In this document: piece after piece, positions 24,800 to 33,146 of the stretch
Layout of the letters: every line of letters starts with the position of its first letter
How positions within the stretch are numbered: the first letter of the stretch is position 1
Source of the DNA: Marisediminitalea aggregata
GTDB lineage: Bacteria > Pseudomonadota > Gammaproteobacteria > Enterobacterales > Alteromonadaceae
NCBI RefSeq assembly: GCF_900129565.1
Contig: NZ_FQWD01000004.1
Coordinates: forward strand, 248,001-312,000
DNA length: 64,000 bases
Direction of reading: 5' to 3'
The notes under the pieces: model-generated
Seen by the model: only the letters and a program-made list of their open reading frames with translations
Told to the model about the DNA's origin: nothing
Database searches by the model: none
Made by a program: the position numbers and the translations under genes

Positions 24800-26941
24800 A
24801 TGATAACCCGTGGCAGTATCTTTCTGCTGATGCTTTGCGTGTCCGCGCAAGCAGGCGGACATCCTCTGCGACATATTTCTTTGGACAGCACACAGCACGG
24901 AGACCGTTCATCTAACGTTCAAATGCTGATTGCCCAGGGTAATATTCAGCAGGCGGAACAGCAAATAGTCGACTCTCTTGCGCTGGCTCGCGCCGACAAG
25001 GATGATGAATCTGTCGCGCTTGGCGTGCATGCGCTCGGCCATTTATCGCTGCTTAAAAACCTCTATCCTCTCGCCCTTACGCAATTTCAAAATAGCCTGG
25101 ATTACTTTAAAAGTGCCAACAACCCGTTAGCGATTGCGGATCTTTACACCGATATAGGTCGCACCTATCGGGTGATGGGGTTATATCAATCCGCTCTGGG
25201 TTATTTCAACCTGGCCAAAGAGATCTATCATCAGCAAAATCGCAATGACGGTATTGCATTACAGCAACTGGAAATAGGTATTTCCCTGCGTCAATTGGGC
25301 CAGTTTGAAAGCGCGCTGAGTCAGCTTGAAAGGGCCCTCCCCTTGCTCAGAGAGAGTAATGACAACGCCGCCAGTGCGCTGGCGTTGATGAATATTGCCC
25401 GGGTATACAGTGATGTAGGCAAAAACGACGAGGCATTGCTTTATTTAAAAGATGCAGAGCAACTAATCCGCACTTTATCGATGTCACTGCTCAATGCAGA
25501 ACTGGGCTATCACCTTGGTAAAGTGTATGCCAAGGAGGGAGACTTCGAACCCGCGTTGCGCTACCTGAATAGCAGTATTGACGGTTTTTCGAATTTGGGC
25601 GCGCTGTGCGACCAAAGCAAGGCCACTACAAGTGTCGGTGATATATTAATCGCGAGAAAACAATACGCAGAAGGGCGGCAACTGTTGCTTGACGAGCTTG
25701 ATCATGCGACCGCGAACAACTGCACCACACTCTTAACTGATATTCATCTGGCGCTGGCAAATGCCTATCTACCCGATAACCAGGAAAAATCCAATGAGCA
25801 CATTGAATTAGGTTTGCAGCAAGCCATAGACCGGGAGGAGCTATTCACCCAGTCTCAGTTTGAGGCAGTCAGAGTGGATATGTACGTACAGCAGCAGGAT
25901 TTCCAGTCGGCGTTCAGTGCCTTGAGACGCCAACGTCAACTTGAATCAGACAGCCTGGATCAGCGTCGCTCTCTGGCGTTGCTCTACCTTCAATCACAAA
26001 TTGATGTCGAGCGTCAGGCCCAGGCGCTCACGTTGTTAAGTAAAAACCAGGCAATAGAACTTGCCAGAGCAGAACAGCAACAATTACGCACCAAGATGCT
26101 GTATGGCTCGTTACTCGCCTCGTTGCTTTTTGTATTTCTGTTTTGGAGCAGAGTAAACCAGAAACAGCGTTCCAGCTTGTTAAAGCGCGAAGTAAAGCGC
26201 CGCACCCAAGAGCTGGAAATAAAAAATGCCGAGTTAGAGAGTGCATATCAGGCGCTTGAACGCGCCAGTCTGCTGGACCCGCTCACTGGCTTGTATAACC
26301 GCCAGTACCTGAATAACCAATTGCCCCAGGAAATTCATCGTGCGCAGCAAAATTACCTGGTCAACAAGCCCGTAGGTGCCGATGCCGCGAATGCGGATCT
26401 GGTTTGCTTTTTACTGGACATTGACAACTTTAAGCACATTAACGATACCTATGGGCACCTCGCGGGCGATCGCATTTTAGTGCAATTAAGCCGGTTACTG
26501 CGGTCGGTGTTCCGACCATCCGATATGCTGATACGCTGGGGCGGTGAGGAGTTTTTAGCGGTGTGTCGAAATACTAGCCGGTTAGAAGCGGTATCGCTTG
26601 CAACCCGCCTGCATCAATCCCTGCATCAGGAGTTATTTTCACTGAGCGACAATACCCGGCTGAATATTACTTGCTCCATCGGCTTTTGCGTATTACCGCT
26701 TTACCCGGAGGAACCGGAGCGTCTGGAATGGTCTGACTATTTTGCTATTGTCGACGACTGCCTTTATGCCGCTAAAAGCTCTGGCAAGGACTGCTGGATT
26801 GGGTTGTTGGGGGAGAAGTCCCAATCTCAACACCAGTCTCATTCTCCCTCTCCGATTGAGGTGAAATATGACTTACCGCCAACACGCATCCAAACGTCGT
26901 TGAATCACTTGTCGGCGGTGAACTGGAATTGTAGCGAGTAG
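24800..26941 (+). CDS. TPR-containing membrane diguanylate cyclase (GGDEF)
   Basis: A 713-aa protein with a signal sequence (MITRGSIFLLMLCVSAQAGG). A periplasmic array of TPR-like helices follows to about residue 400 (for example VALGVHALGHLSLLKNLYPL, ADLYTDIGRTYRVMGLYQSA, ALMNIARVYSDVGKNDEA). One membrane helix lies near 433-450 (LYGSLLASLLFVFLFW), then a coiled linker and a cytoplasmic GGDEF domain from about 487. The active site is GGEEF near 582-586. The inhibitory I-site RPSD lies exactly five residues before it, so product feedback should work. It makes c-di-GMP, the ligand of the riboswitch 1.3 kb upstream. No EAL domain. Confidence 0.92.
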   Translation: MITRGSIFLLMLCVSAQAGGHPLRHISLDSTQHGDRSSNVQMLIAQGNIQQAEQQIVDSLALARADKDDESVALGVHALGHLSLLKNLYPLALTQFQNSLDYFKSANNPLAIADLYTDIGRTYRVMGLYQSALGYFNLAKEIYHQQNRNDGIALQQLEIGISLRQLGQFESALSQLERALPLLRESNDNAASALALMNIARVYSDVGKNDEALLYLKDAEQLIRTLSMSLLNAELGYHLGKVYAKEGDFEPALRYLNSSIDGFSNLGALCDQSKATTSVGDILIARKQYAEGRQLLLDELDHATANNCTTLLTDIHLALANAYLPDNQEKSNEHIELGLQQAIDREELFTQSQFEAVRVDMYVQQQDFQSAFSALRRQRQLESDSLDQRRSLALLYLQSQIDVERQAQALTLLSKNQAIELARAEQQQLRTKMLYGSLLASLLFVFLFWSRVNQKQRSSLLKREVKRRTQELEIKNAELESAYQALERASLLDPLTGLYNRQYLNNQLPQEIHRAQQNYLVNKPVGADAANADLVCFLLDIDNFKHINDTYGHLAGDRILVQLSRLLRSVFRPSDMLIRWGGEEFLAVCRNTSRLEAVSLATRLHQSLHQELFSLSDNTRLNITCSIGFCVLPLYPEEPERLEWSDYFAIVDDCLYAAKSSGKDCWIGLLGEKSQSQHQSHSPSPIEVKYDLPPTRIQTSLNHLSAVNWNCSE

Positions 26942-26971
26942 CCGCTAGCCAGCCATAGGAAAGTAGCGAGC

Positions 26972-28333
26972 CTACACCCCGGTTTTCAGATCTTCCAGGT
27001 GATACTTATCGATAAGCGAATACAGAGTTGGACGCGTTACGCCCAGTAACTCTGCGGTTTTCGACATATTCTTATCCGCCCGTTGATACGCTTTGCGGAT
27101 AGCCCGGCTCTCCGCTTGTTCACGCACTTCACGCAGATTCAACGTATCACTTTCAAAGTCTTCAGTCGGTGCTATCAAGCCCAGATCCTCGGCCTGGACG
27201 ACCGTTCCCTCAGCCATGATGACTGCAGACTTTAACTTGTTCTGTAATTCGCGAATATTGCCCGGCCATTTATGCGCCAGTAACGCCTTAATTGCGCCAT
27301 CACTGAAGCTTTTCGCTTTGGCATTAAACTCTTCCCGGTACTGATTCAGGAAGGTTCGGGCTAACAAGACAATGTCTTGTTCGCGGTCGCGAAGCGGTGG
27401 AATATTAATGGGAATTTCACCAATACGGTAGAACAAATCTTCCCGGAAGCTCTCTTCCGCCACCATAGTTTGTAAGTCGCGGTGCGTCGCACAGATCACC
27501 CGAATATCGACAGGGATCTCATTGCGTCCGCCTACGCGCTCAATCACTCGTTCCTGCAGGAAGCGCAACATTTTAGCCTGCAATCCAATCGGCATATCGC
27601 CAATTTCATCGAGGAACAGGGTACCCCCCTGGGCTGTTTCTATTTTACCCATGGTCGTTTTATTGGCGCCGGTAAACGCGCCTTTCTCGTAGCCAAACAA
27701 TTCACTTTCCAGCAGGTTTTCCGGAATCGAGGCACAGTTTATGGCTACAAACGGTTTATCTTTTCGTGGGCTGTGTTCGTGAATACTGCGGGCAAACACT
27801 TCTTTACCGGTACCACTCTCCCCCAGCAACAGCGTGCTGATATCAGTACCGGCAATCTTTTCAGCCTTGCGCATGACCAGTTGAATGGCTTCACTGTTAC
27901 CAATGATTCGGCCCATGGATGGACGGGTTTTCGCCAGAATGCGATTCTCGTCTTCAAGCTTGGATAAGTTGAGGGCGCGATTCACTAACAACTTGATGGT
28001 GTCTGAATCGATGGGTTTTTGATAAAAGTCATAGGCACCGAGGTCAATCGCTCTCAGTGCATTCTCTTTATCGTTGTTGCCTGTTACCACAATCACTTTT
28101 GTGCGTGGTGACAAAGCCATAATTTCTTCAAGTGTTTTTAACCCTTCAGACGCATTAGCCGGATCAGGAGGTAACCCGAGATCCAGTGTCACTACGCTGG
28201 GTTCAAAGCGGCGAAGCTGTGCTATGGCAGACTGTCTGTCGTCCGCGAATACCACGTTATAATCGGTTAAGCTCCATTTTAACTGTTTCTGAATGCCTAA
28301 ATCATCATCAACTACCAGAATGGTGTCAGCCAT
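26972..28333 (-). CDS. prsR: PrsR-type sigma-54 response regulator
   Basis: NtrC-family regulator of 453 aa matching the PEP-CTERM/exosortase-associated PrsR. It has a receiver domain (VVDDDLGIQKQLKWSL, phospho-aspartate in VTLDLGLPPD near residue 52, lysine in YQKPID), an AAA+ domain with GESGTGKE and the sigma-54 contact loop GAFTGA, and a Fis-type HTH at the C-terminus (MSKTAELLGVTRPTLYSLIDKY). The start lies 36 bp after prsK, so both are one operon. Family targets are sigma-54 promoters of exopolysaccharide and exosortase-sorted protein genes; no exosortase gene is in this window. Confidence 0.9.
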   Translation of the reverse strand: MADTILVVDDDLGIQKQLKWSLTDYNVVFADDRQSAIAQLRRFEPSVVTLDLGLPPDPANASEGLKTLEEIMALSPRTKVIVVTGNNDKENALRAIDLGAYDFYQKPIDSDTIKLLVNRALNLSKLEDENRILAKTRPSMGRIIGNSEAIQLVMRKAEKIAGTDISTLLLGESGTGKEVFARSIHEHSPRKDKPFVAINCASIPENLLESELFGYEKGAFTGANKTTMGKIETAQGGTLFLDEIGDMPIGLQAKMLRFLQERVIERVGGRNEIPVDIRVICATHRDLQTMVAEESFREDLFYRIGEIPINIPPLRDREQDIVLLARTFLNQYREEFNAKAKSFSDGAIKALLAHKWPGNIRELQNKLKSAVIMAEGTVVQAEDLGLIAPTEDFESDTLNLREVREQAESRAIRKAYQRADKNMSKTAELLGVTRPTLYSLIDKYHLEDLKTGV

Positions 28334-28369
28334 GTTTATTTTTCCATTTCGTTCCGACCACGAGGGTAT

Positions 28370-30394
28370 TTATTCAATGGGGAAGCCCAGCGTAAAGCAG
28401 GTTCCCATTCCCGGTTGGCTCTGCACCTGCAGATAGCCCCCTATGGATTCCATATATGTTTTTGCATCGTATGCACCAATACCCATTCCAGCATTGCCTT
28501 TAGTGGTATCAAATGGCTTGAACAGACGGTTTTTAATAAACTCGTCGTCCATTCCGCATCCGGTGTCTTCGATAAAAATCAGCTGATATTTGCGTTCAGC
28601 ATCGAGTACGACGGTAATGTCTACCTGACCGTCATCCGGTGTGGCTTGCTGCGCATTGCTAATTAGATGATACATGACATTGGCGAATTTTTCCTGATCC
28701 ACCACCACGCTCGTCTCATCCTTTAGTTGCATAACGGGTAAGGGCTGGTGTGACTGACAACGCTGCGCAATCACGTCTGATATTAATTCAGAAAGTATAT
28801 GGGTTGCATCAACACCGGCCTCATCGACCTGCTTTTCCGTTAACTGACGCAGCATGCGGTCCATACGAGCCTTGGTATGATGCAACGTTTCGAAGGTATC
28901 TTCAATAAATTCGGGATTATCTTTGTGCTGGGCCGCATTGCACAGAATTAAATCAATCTGGGCCAATACGTTCTTCAAATCGTGCAGTACGAAGGCCGCC
29001 ATGCGATTAAATGCCGCAAACTGAGCATTTTCCGCCAATGACTGCGCGGCTTCGTGGAAGTAAATAAAGTTTGCTATCTGGTTAGTCACGGCATTCAAAT
29101 AGTCCCGTACTTCCCAGTTGAGTGAAACCTTTGGCCGGTCGACCGCGCTGAGTAATGCCAGCCCCCACATTTTGCCTTCCCGAATAAAAGGCAGTACCAA
29201 TTGCAATTCCGTGTCTTCAATCACCTTTGGCGGCAGCTGCAAGCCCTCATAGTCAAAAGGCTTGCTGCGATACTCTTCTAAATCAACCATCCAACCAGTG
29301 CGCTCGCAGTAGTCCCACAATTCATTCAATGCCGGTTCCGCCTGTTCCAGTGGCATGAAGTACTGATTGCTCACAAGAGTAAAACGCCCGCCCTGCTTTT
29401 TGACCAGTGCGCCGCTATCGTAGTTAACTGCACCCATCACCCCTTCGAGTGCCACATGGTACACGCTGGCTGATGACTGATCGGTATTGGCAAGCACATT
29501 CGTCAGCTTGACCCATTCCTCGCGGTAATCAAACTGGTTGGCAAAGAAGTGTTTGGTAATGAAGATTTTAATGCGGGTACGGAAGTTGTTTGACAAAAAC
29601 AGCGTTGCCAGCAACACCATGGACAGCGCGATTAATACGATTTGAACCGTGCTGCCCCAACTCCAACCCAGATAGTTAATTACATAACCAAGTGCAGCCA
29701 TGACAAACAGGTAAATGCCTGCCACCAGCAATAAGCTGCTGTGCAGCACCACATCACGGGAGATAAAGATGTTTACGCCCCAGTGTTTTATGCGCCGGGT
29801 GGCAATAACCAGAAAGGGCAGCATAAGCAAATAGATATAGCCGCGAGCGGCAATAAAGCCGGGCTCCACCTGCGCAATCATGGTGGCATTGGCGTAAGAC
29901 ACAAATTCAAATAAGTTGGTGGCACCTAAGTAAAAAGCCAGTGGCTTGTAGGCCCATTGCTCGTCCCCTACCTGTCGGTATAACACCTCAAGTAGAATCA
30001 GCACTTCAAGGGCAATCAGGGTTTGCAATAAAAAGTGCCAGGTAATGTCTGTGCGCACAACCCAGGGTAACACCAAAGCGACAAGGGGCACTGACAGCGC
30101 AATGAGGGTGGCAGGTTGCCGCAATACCTGCCAGATATTCTGAAAATCCGGTTTCAGGCAACCGGCAATAAACAACAGCCAGATAGCCTGCTTGATGCTG
30201 TCACCCTGCAGCAGATGAATAACGTCGAGGGGGCCACTGAGCACACTCACGAAACTCAATGACCACAGCATGGTGACCAGCGTTGCCAGGCTGAGCAGAT
30301 ACTTTGCCAGTCCTGGCTTCCTTACCGTAAATAACAGCAACAACAGCACCAGGTAGCCGGCTGCGTTTAGCCCATATCCAATATCAGCAATCAT
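28370..30394 (-). CDS. prsK: PrsK-type membrane histidine kinase
   Basis: Sensor kinase of 674 aa. The N-terminal 280 residues hold about eight membrane segments (for example YLVLLLLLFTV, ATLVTMLWSLSFVSVL, VLHSSLLLVAGIYLFVMAAL). A GAF-like domain follows at about 310-450, then a dimerisation/phosphoacceptor helix FVLHDLKNVLAQID near 480 and an HATPase domain with N box YHLISNAQQATPDDG and G1 box EDTGCGMDD. This architecture is that of PrsK, the cognate kinase of PrsR, which follows it. The input signal is unknown. Confidence 0.9.
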   Translation of the reverse strand: MIADIGYGLNAAGYLVLLLLLFTVRKPGLAKYLLSLATLVTMLWSLSFVSVLSGPLDVIHLLQGDSIKQAIWLLFIAGCLKPDFQNIWQVLRQPATLIALSVPLVALVLPWVVRTDITWHFLLQTLIALEVLILLEVLYRQVGDEQWAYKPLAFYLGATNLFEFVSYANATMIAQVEPGFIAARGYIYLLMLPFLVIATRRIKHWGVNIFISRDVVLHSSLLLVAGIYLFVMAALGYVINYLGWSWGSTVQIVLIALSMVLLATLFLSNNFRTRIKIFITKHFFANQFDYREEWVKLTNVLANTDQSSASVYHVALEGVMGAVNYDSGALVKKQGGRFTLVSNQYFMPLEQAEPALNELWDYCERTGWMVDLEEYRSKPFDYEGLQLPPKVIEDTELQLVLPFIREGKMWGLALLSAVDRPKVSLNWEVRDYLNAVTNQIANFIYFHEAAQSLAENAQFAAFNRMAAFVLHDLKNVLAQIDLILCNAAQHKDNPEFIEDTFETLHHTKARMDRMLRQLTEKQVDEAGVDATHILSELISDVIAQRCQSHQPLPVMQLKDETSVVVDQEKFANVMYHLISNAQQATPDDGQVDITVVLDAERKYQLIFIEDTGCGMDDEFIKNRLFKPFDTTKGNAGMGIGAYDAKTYMESIGGYLQVQSQPGMGTCFTLGFPIE

Positions 30395-30442
30395 CTGTCA
30401 CCACTCGATGTATGTCCCTGTTATCGACAGTTTAATGTTAAC

Positions 30443-31567
30443 TTAACGCTTTTTCACAACCAGGCTGCCAATTGAATAACCCGCACCAAAGGAACAGATC
30501 ACCCCAACGTCTCCCGGTTGCAGATCCTGATGATGCAGCGCAAACGCGATCACTGAGCCGGCAGAGGCAGTATTGGCATATTCGTCCAGCACGATCGGCG
30601 CTTCCTGTTGCGACGCTTCACGGCCTAACAAACGCTTACAAATCAACGTATTCATATTGATATTGGCCTGGTGTAACCACCAACGGTTAACATGCTCCGG
30701 TTCGTATCCATGCGCCGCCAGATGCGCGCCAATGTGATCGGCGGCCATGGGGCACACTTCTTTAAATACTTTACGACCAGCCTGATGAAACAGTTTATCC
30801 GGGCCAAACGGATCAGCGTCATTTGCGCGGCTAATATAGCCAAAATTCGACCGGATGTTATTTGAAAATACGGTTTTCGCTTTGGTACTTAAAATATCAA
30901 AAGCACTGTCTGTCGAGACGGTGTCAGCCGACTCCAGTACGGTTGCCGTTGCAACATCACCAAAAATGAAGTGACTGTCGCGGTCGGTGTAGTTAATTTG
31001 TGGAGATACCAGCTCCGGATTAATCACTAACACACATTTGGCATTGCCCGACGCAATCATTTCCCACGCCCGGTGCATCCCAAAGGTCGCCGCAGAGCAC
31101 GCAACCAACATATCAAAACCGAAACCTTCAATCCCCAACGCTTCCTGCACCTCAATCGCGATGGCAGGATATGCTCGCTGGGTGTAGGCGCACGACACAA
31201 TCACTGCGTCGACATCCGCCGCCGTTTTATTCGCGTCGGCAAGGGCAAGTTTAGCGGCTTCAATGGCGATCTCGGCCTGGTTCGACATCTCGTCCTCGCC
31301 GCGCTCCGGGATAGCAGGCCGCATGCGTTGAATATCCAGCGCACCGTCTTTGCAATAAATATATCGGCTTTTGATGCCCGAGGCCTTCTCAATAAATTCC
31401 GCACTGGAATGAGGCTTAGCGTCCAGTTTACCGGCAGCAATGTCTGCATCGTGTTCTGCATTGTAGGCATCTGCCCACGCGTTATAGCTTTCTACCAGTT
31501 CTTCATTGGTTATTTTGTTGGGTGGTGTCCACAGGCCGACACCACTTAACACTACGGATGAATTCAT
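30443..31567 (-). CDS. Beta-ketoacyl-ACP synthase III family protein
   Basis: Thiolase-fold condensing enzyme of 374 aa. The FabH triad is visible: cysteine in LVACSAATFG near residue 156, histidine in WWLHQANINMN and asparagine in EYANTASAG. It is longer than housekeeping FabH (about 317 aa), with an insert near residues 30-80 (SYNAWADAYNAEHDADIAAG), so it is a FabH-like paralogue rather than fabH itself; no other fatty-acid genes flank it. It is on the same strand as prsK, 48 bp upstream of it, and could share its transcript. It lies 156 bp downstream of cheD. Confidence 0.85.
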   Translation of the reverse strand: MNSSVVLSGVGLWTPPNKITNEELVESYNAWADAYNAEHDADIAAGKLDAKPHSSAEFIEKASGIKSRYIYCKDGALDIQRMRPAIPERGEDEMSNQAEIAIEAAKLALADANKTAADVDAVIVSCAYTQRAYPAIAIEVQEALGIEGFGFDMLVACSAATFGMHRAWEMIASGNAKCVLVINPELVSPQINYTDRDSHFIFGDVATATVLESADTVSTDSAFDILSTKAKTVFSNNIRSNFGYISRANDADPFGPDKLFHQAGRKVFKEVCPMAADHIGAHLAAHGYEPEHVNRWWLHQANINMNTLICKRLLGREASQQEAPIVLDEYANTASAGSVIAFALHHQDLQPGDVGVICSFGAGYSIGSLVVKKR

Positions 31568-31723
31568 ATTATTTTCTGTCTCAATTCAGTCTGCCGCTGC
31601 ATCACAGTTCACTCTTGCAGGGCTGTTAGATTCGCTTAAGCTTATACTTTTGACACAGAAAAGTCATGATCCTGTCGCGAAGTTTGATGTGTATGTCGCT
31701 AATTTCTCTGATGGAACTCAACA

Positions 31724-32311
31724 CTAGCCTTTGAGCAGCAACGCCTGTCTGTGCTGGCGTTCTCTTTCAAAGATGGTGGTGTTATTGAAGCGGCGAATGC
31801 GTTTCATGTGAACGTCACCGGTTGCGGGGGTGTAATAGATTTTTCGCGCGTAGTCCTGACACAGATCCTGCCCAACAACAGGGATCCCCGTTTCTGACAA
31901 AAAGTGCTGTACAAAAGCGGCATTGGTTTGGCCGACGTCACACTTGTCAAAGCCGTTCAATACTTTGCCACCCCCAAACACCTTCGCTTCGAAGCGCGAC
32001 CGTTGCCCGCCAAGCTTTTCGAGGTCCTCTATGAGGATAGTCATAGCGTGCTGGCCATATCGGGTTATGGCACTGCGCACCGTCGCATCCTCCCGGGTTG
32101 CGGTGGGCAGCATAAAGTGATTCATGCCCCCCACTCCCGCCATAGGGTCGCGAATGCAGGCCGCAACACAAGACCCCAACACCGTTACAATTAGTTTGTC
32201 ACCAGAGGTAGCAAAGTACTGCCCGGGCAACAGCTTAATGGCTTCACGTTGAAAGTGGGTGTCAAAATAAGCTATCGGTACCGTGTTGAACTCACCAAAT
32301 GCGTCATCCAT
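31724..32311 (-). CDS. cheD: Chemoreceptor glutamine deamidase CheD
   Basis: CheD deamidates receptor glutamines to methylatable glutamates and can also bind CheC-type phosphatases. The 195-aa protein has the catalytic cysteine in TVLGSCVAACIRD (C48) and histidine in GGMNHFMLP (H65), the family pair. It follows cheR by 4 bp. It is the last gene of the chemotaxis operon seen here; the family usually has cheB next, which is absent. Confidence 0.93.
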   Translation of the reverse strand: MDDAFGEFNTVPIAYFDTHFQREAIKLLPGQYFATSGDKLIVTVLGSCVAACIRDPMAGVGGMNHFMLPTATREDATVRSAITRYGQHAMTILIEDLEKLGGQRSRFEAKVFGGGKVLNGFDKCDVGQTNAAFVQHFLSETGIPVVGQDLCQDYARKIYYTPATGDVHMKRIRRFNNTTIFERERQHRQALLLKG

Positions 32312-32315
32312 ACGG

Positions 32316-33146
32316 TTATTTCACAGGCCGGTAGAGAGTTTTCCCCATGGGACGAACCAAATCGGTTTGCAAATTAAAGTTTTCAGAATGCCCTGCCACA
32401 TACATGCCATCCGCCGGCAATAAATCTACCATTCGGGCGAGGAGTTCAAGCTGAGTCGGCTTGTCGAAGTAAATCATCACGTTGCGACAAAAAATCACAT
32501 TAACCTCCCGTCTGAATCCCCAATCAGCTTGCTGCAAATTGATTTTCTTGAAGGTCACCATGTTGCGCAGTTCATCTACTACTTTTACCTTACCGGTATT
32601 ATTGCCTGTACCACGGTGAAAGAACTGCTGTTTACGGCTGTTCGACAGCTTTTCAATGCTGTTAGCAGCGTAGACACCTCGTTGCGCGGTAGCCAGCACA
32701 TTGCTGTCGATATCAGAGGCCACGATATTCACCGGAGGCTTGTAGCTGCCATAGACCTCTGCCACCACCATGGCAATGGAATAAGGTTCTTCACCTGTGC
32801 TACTGGCGGCACACCAAATCGTGTGCGTCTCTGGGTGTTCATGTAAGTACCTTGCCAGCGCGTCGAAGTGGTGTGGTTCACGAAAGAACGACGTCAGGTT
32901 GGTGGTTAAGGCATTAACGAATTGTTCCTGCTCGTCGGTGGAGGACGCCACATAGGCCAGGTATTCATTAAAGCTGTCCATGTTCAGTGCTCTGAGTCGT
33001 CTCGCCAAGCGGCTGTACACCATACCGTCTTTGGAGTCGGCCAGACGGATCCCTGCCTGGCTCATCAACGTTTTTCTTACCTTTTCGAAGTCGCTGCGAT
33101 TAAATGCAAACTCCCGCTGGGCAGCGGGGGTCACAACGGCCGCCAT
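32316..33146 (-). CDS. cheR: Chemotaxis protein methyltransferase CheR
   Basis: SAM-dependent glutamate O-methyltransferase acting on chemoreceptors, 276 aa. An N-terminal helical domain (FEKVRKTLMSQAGIRL) precedes the SAM domain with WCAASSTGEEPYSIAM near residue 110, and VNVIFCRNVMIYFDKPTQ near 205. ATG 33146 is chosen because it overlaps the receptor stop as TAATG, a coupling arrangement; a 5-codon longer start exists. The receptor just upstream ends in EWETF, a CheR-docking tail, so this pair is probably matched. Confidence 0.94.
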   Translation of the reverse strand: MAAVVTPAAQREFAFNRSDFEKVRKTLMSQAGIRLADSKDGMVYSRLARRLRALNMDSFNEYLAYVASSTDEQEQFVNALTTNLTSFFREPHHFDALARYLHEHPETHTIWCAASSTGEEPYSIAMVVAEVYGSYKPPVNIVASDIDSNVLATAQRGVYAANSIEKLSNSRKQQFFHRGTGNNTGKVKVVDELRNMVTFKKINLQQADWGFRREVNVIFCRNVMIYFDKPTQLELLARMVDLLPADGMYVAGHSENFNLQTDLVRPMGKTLYRPVK

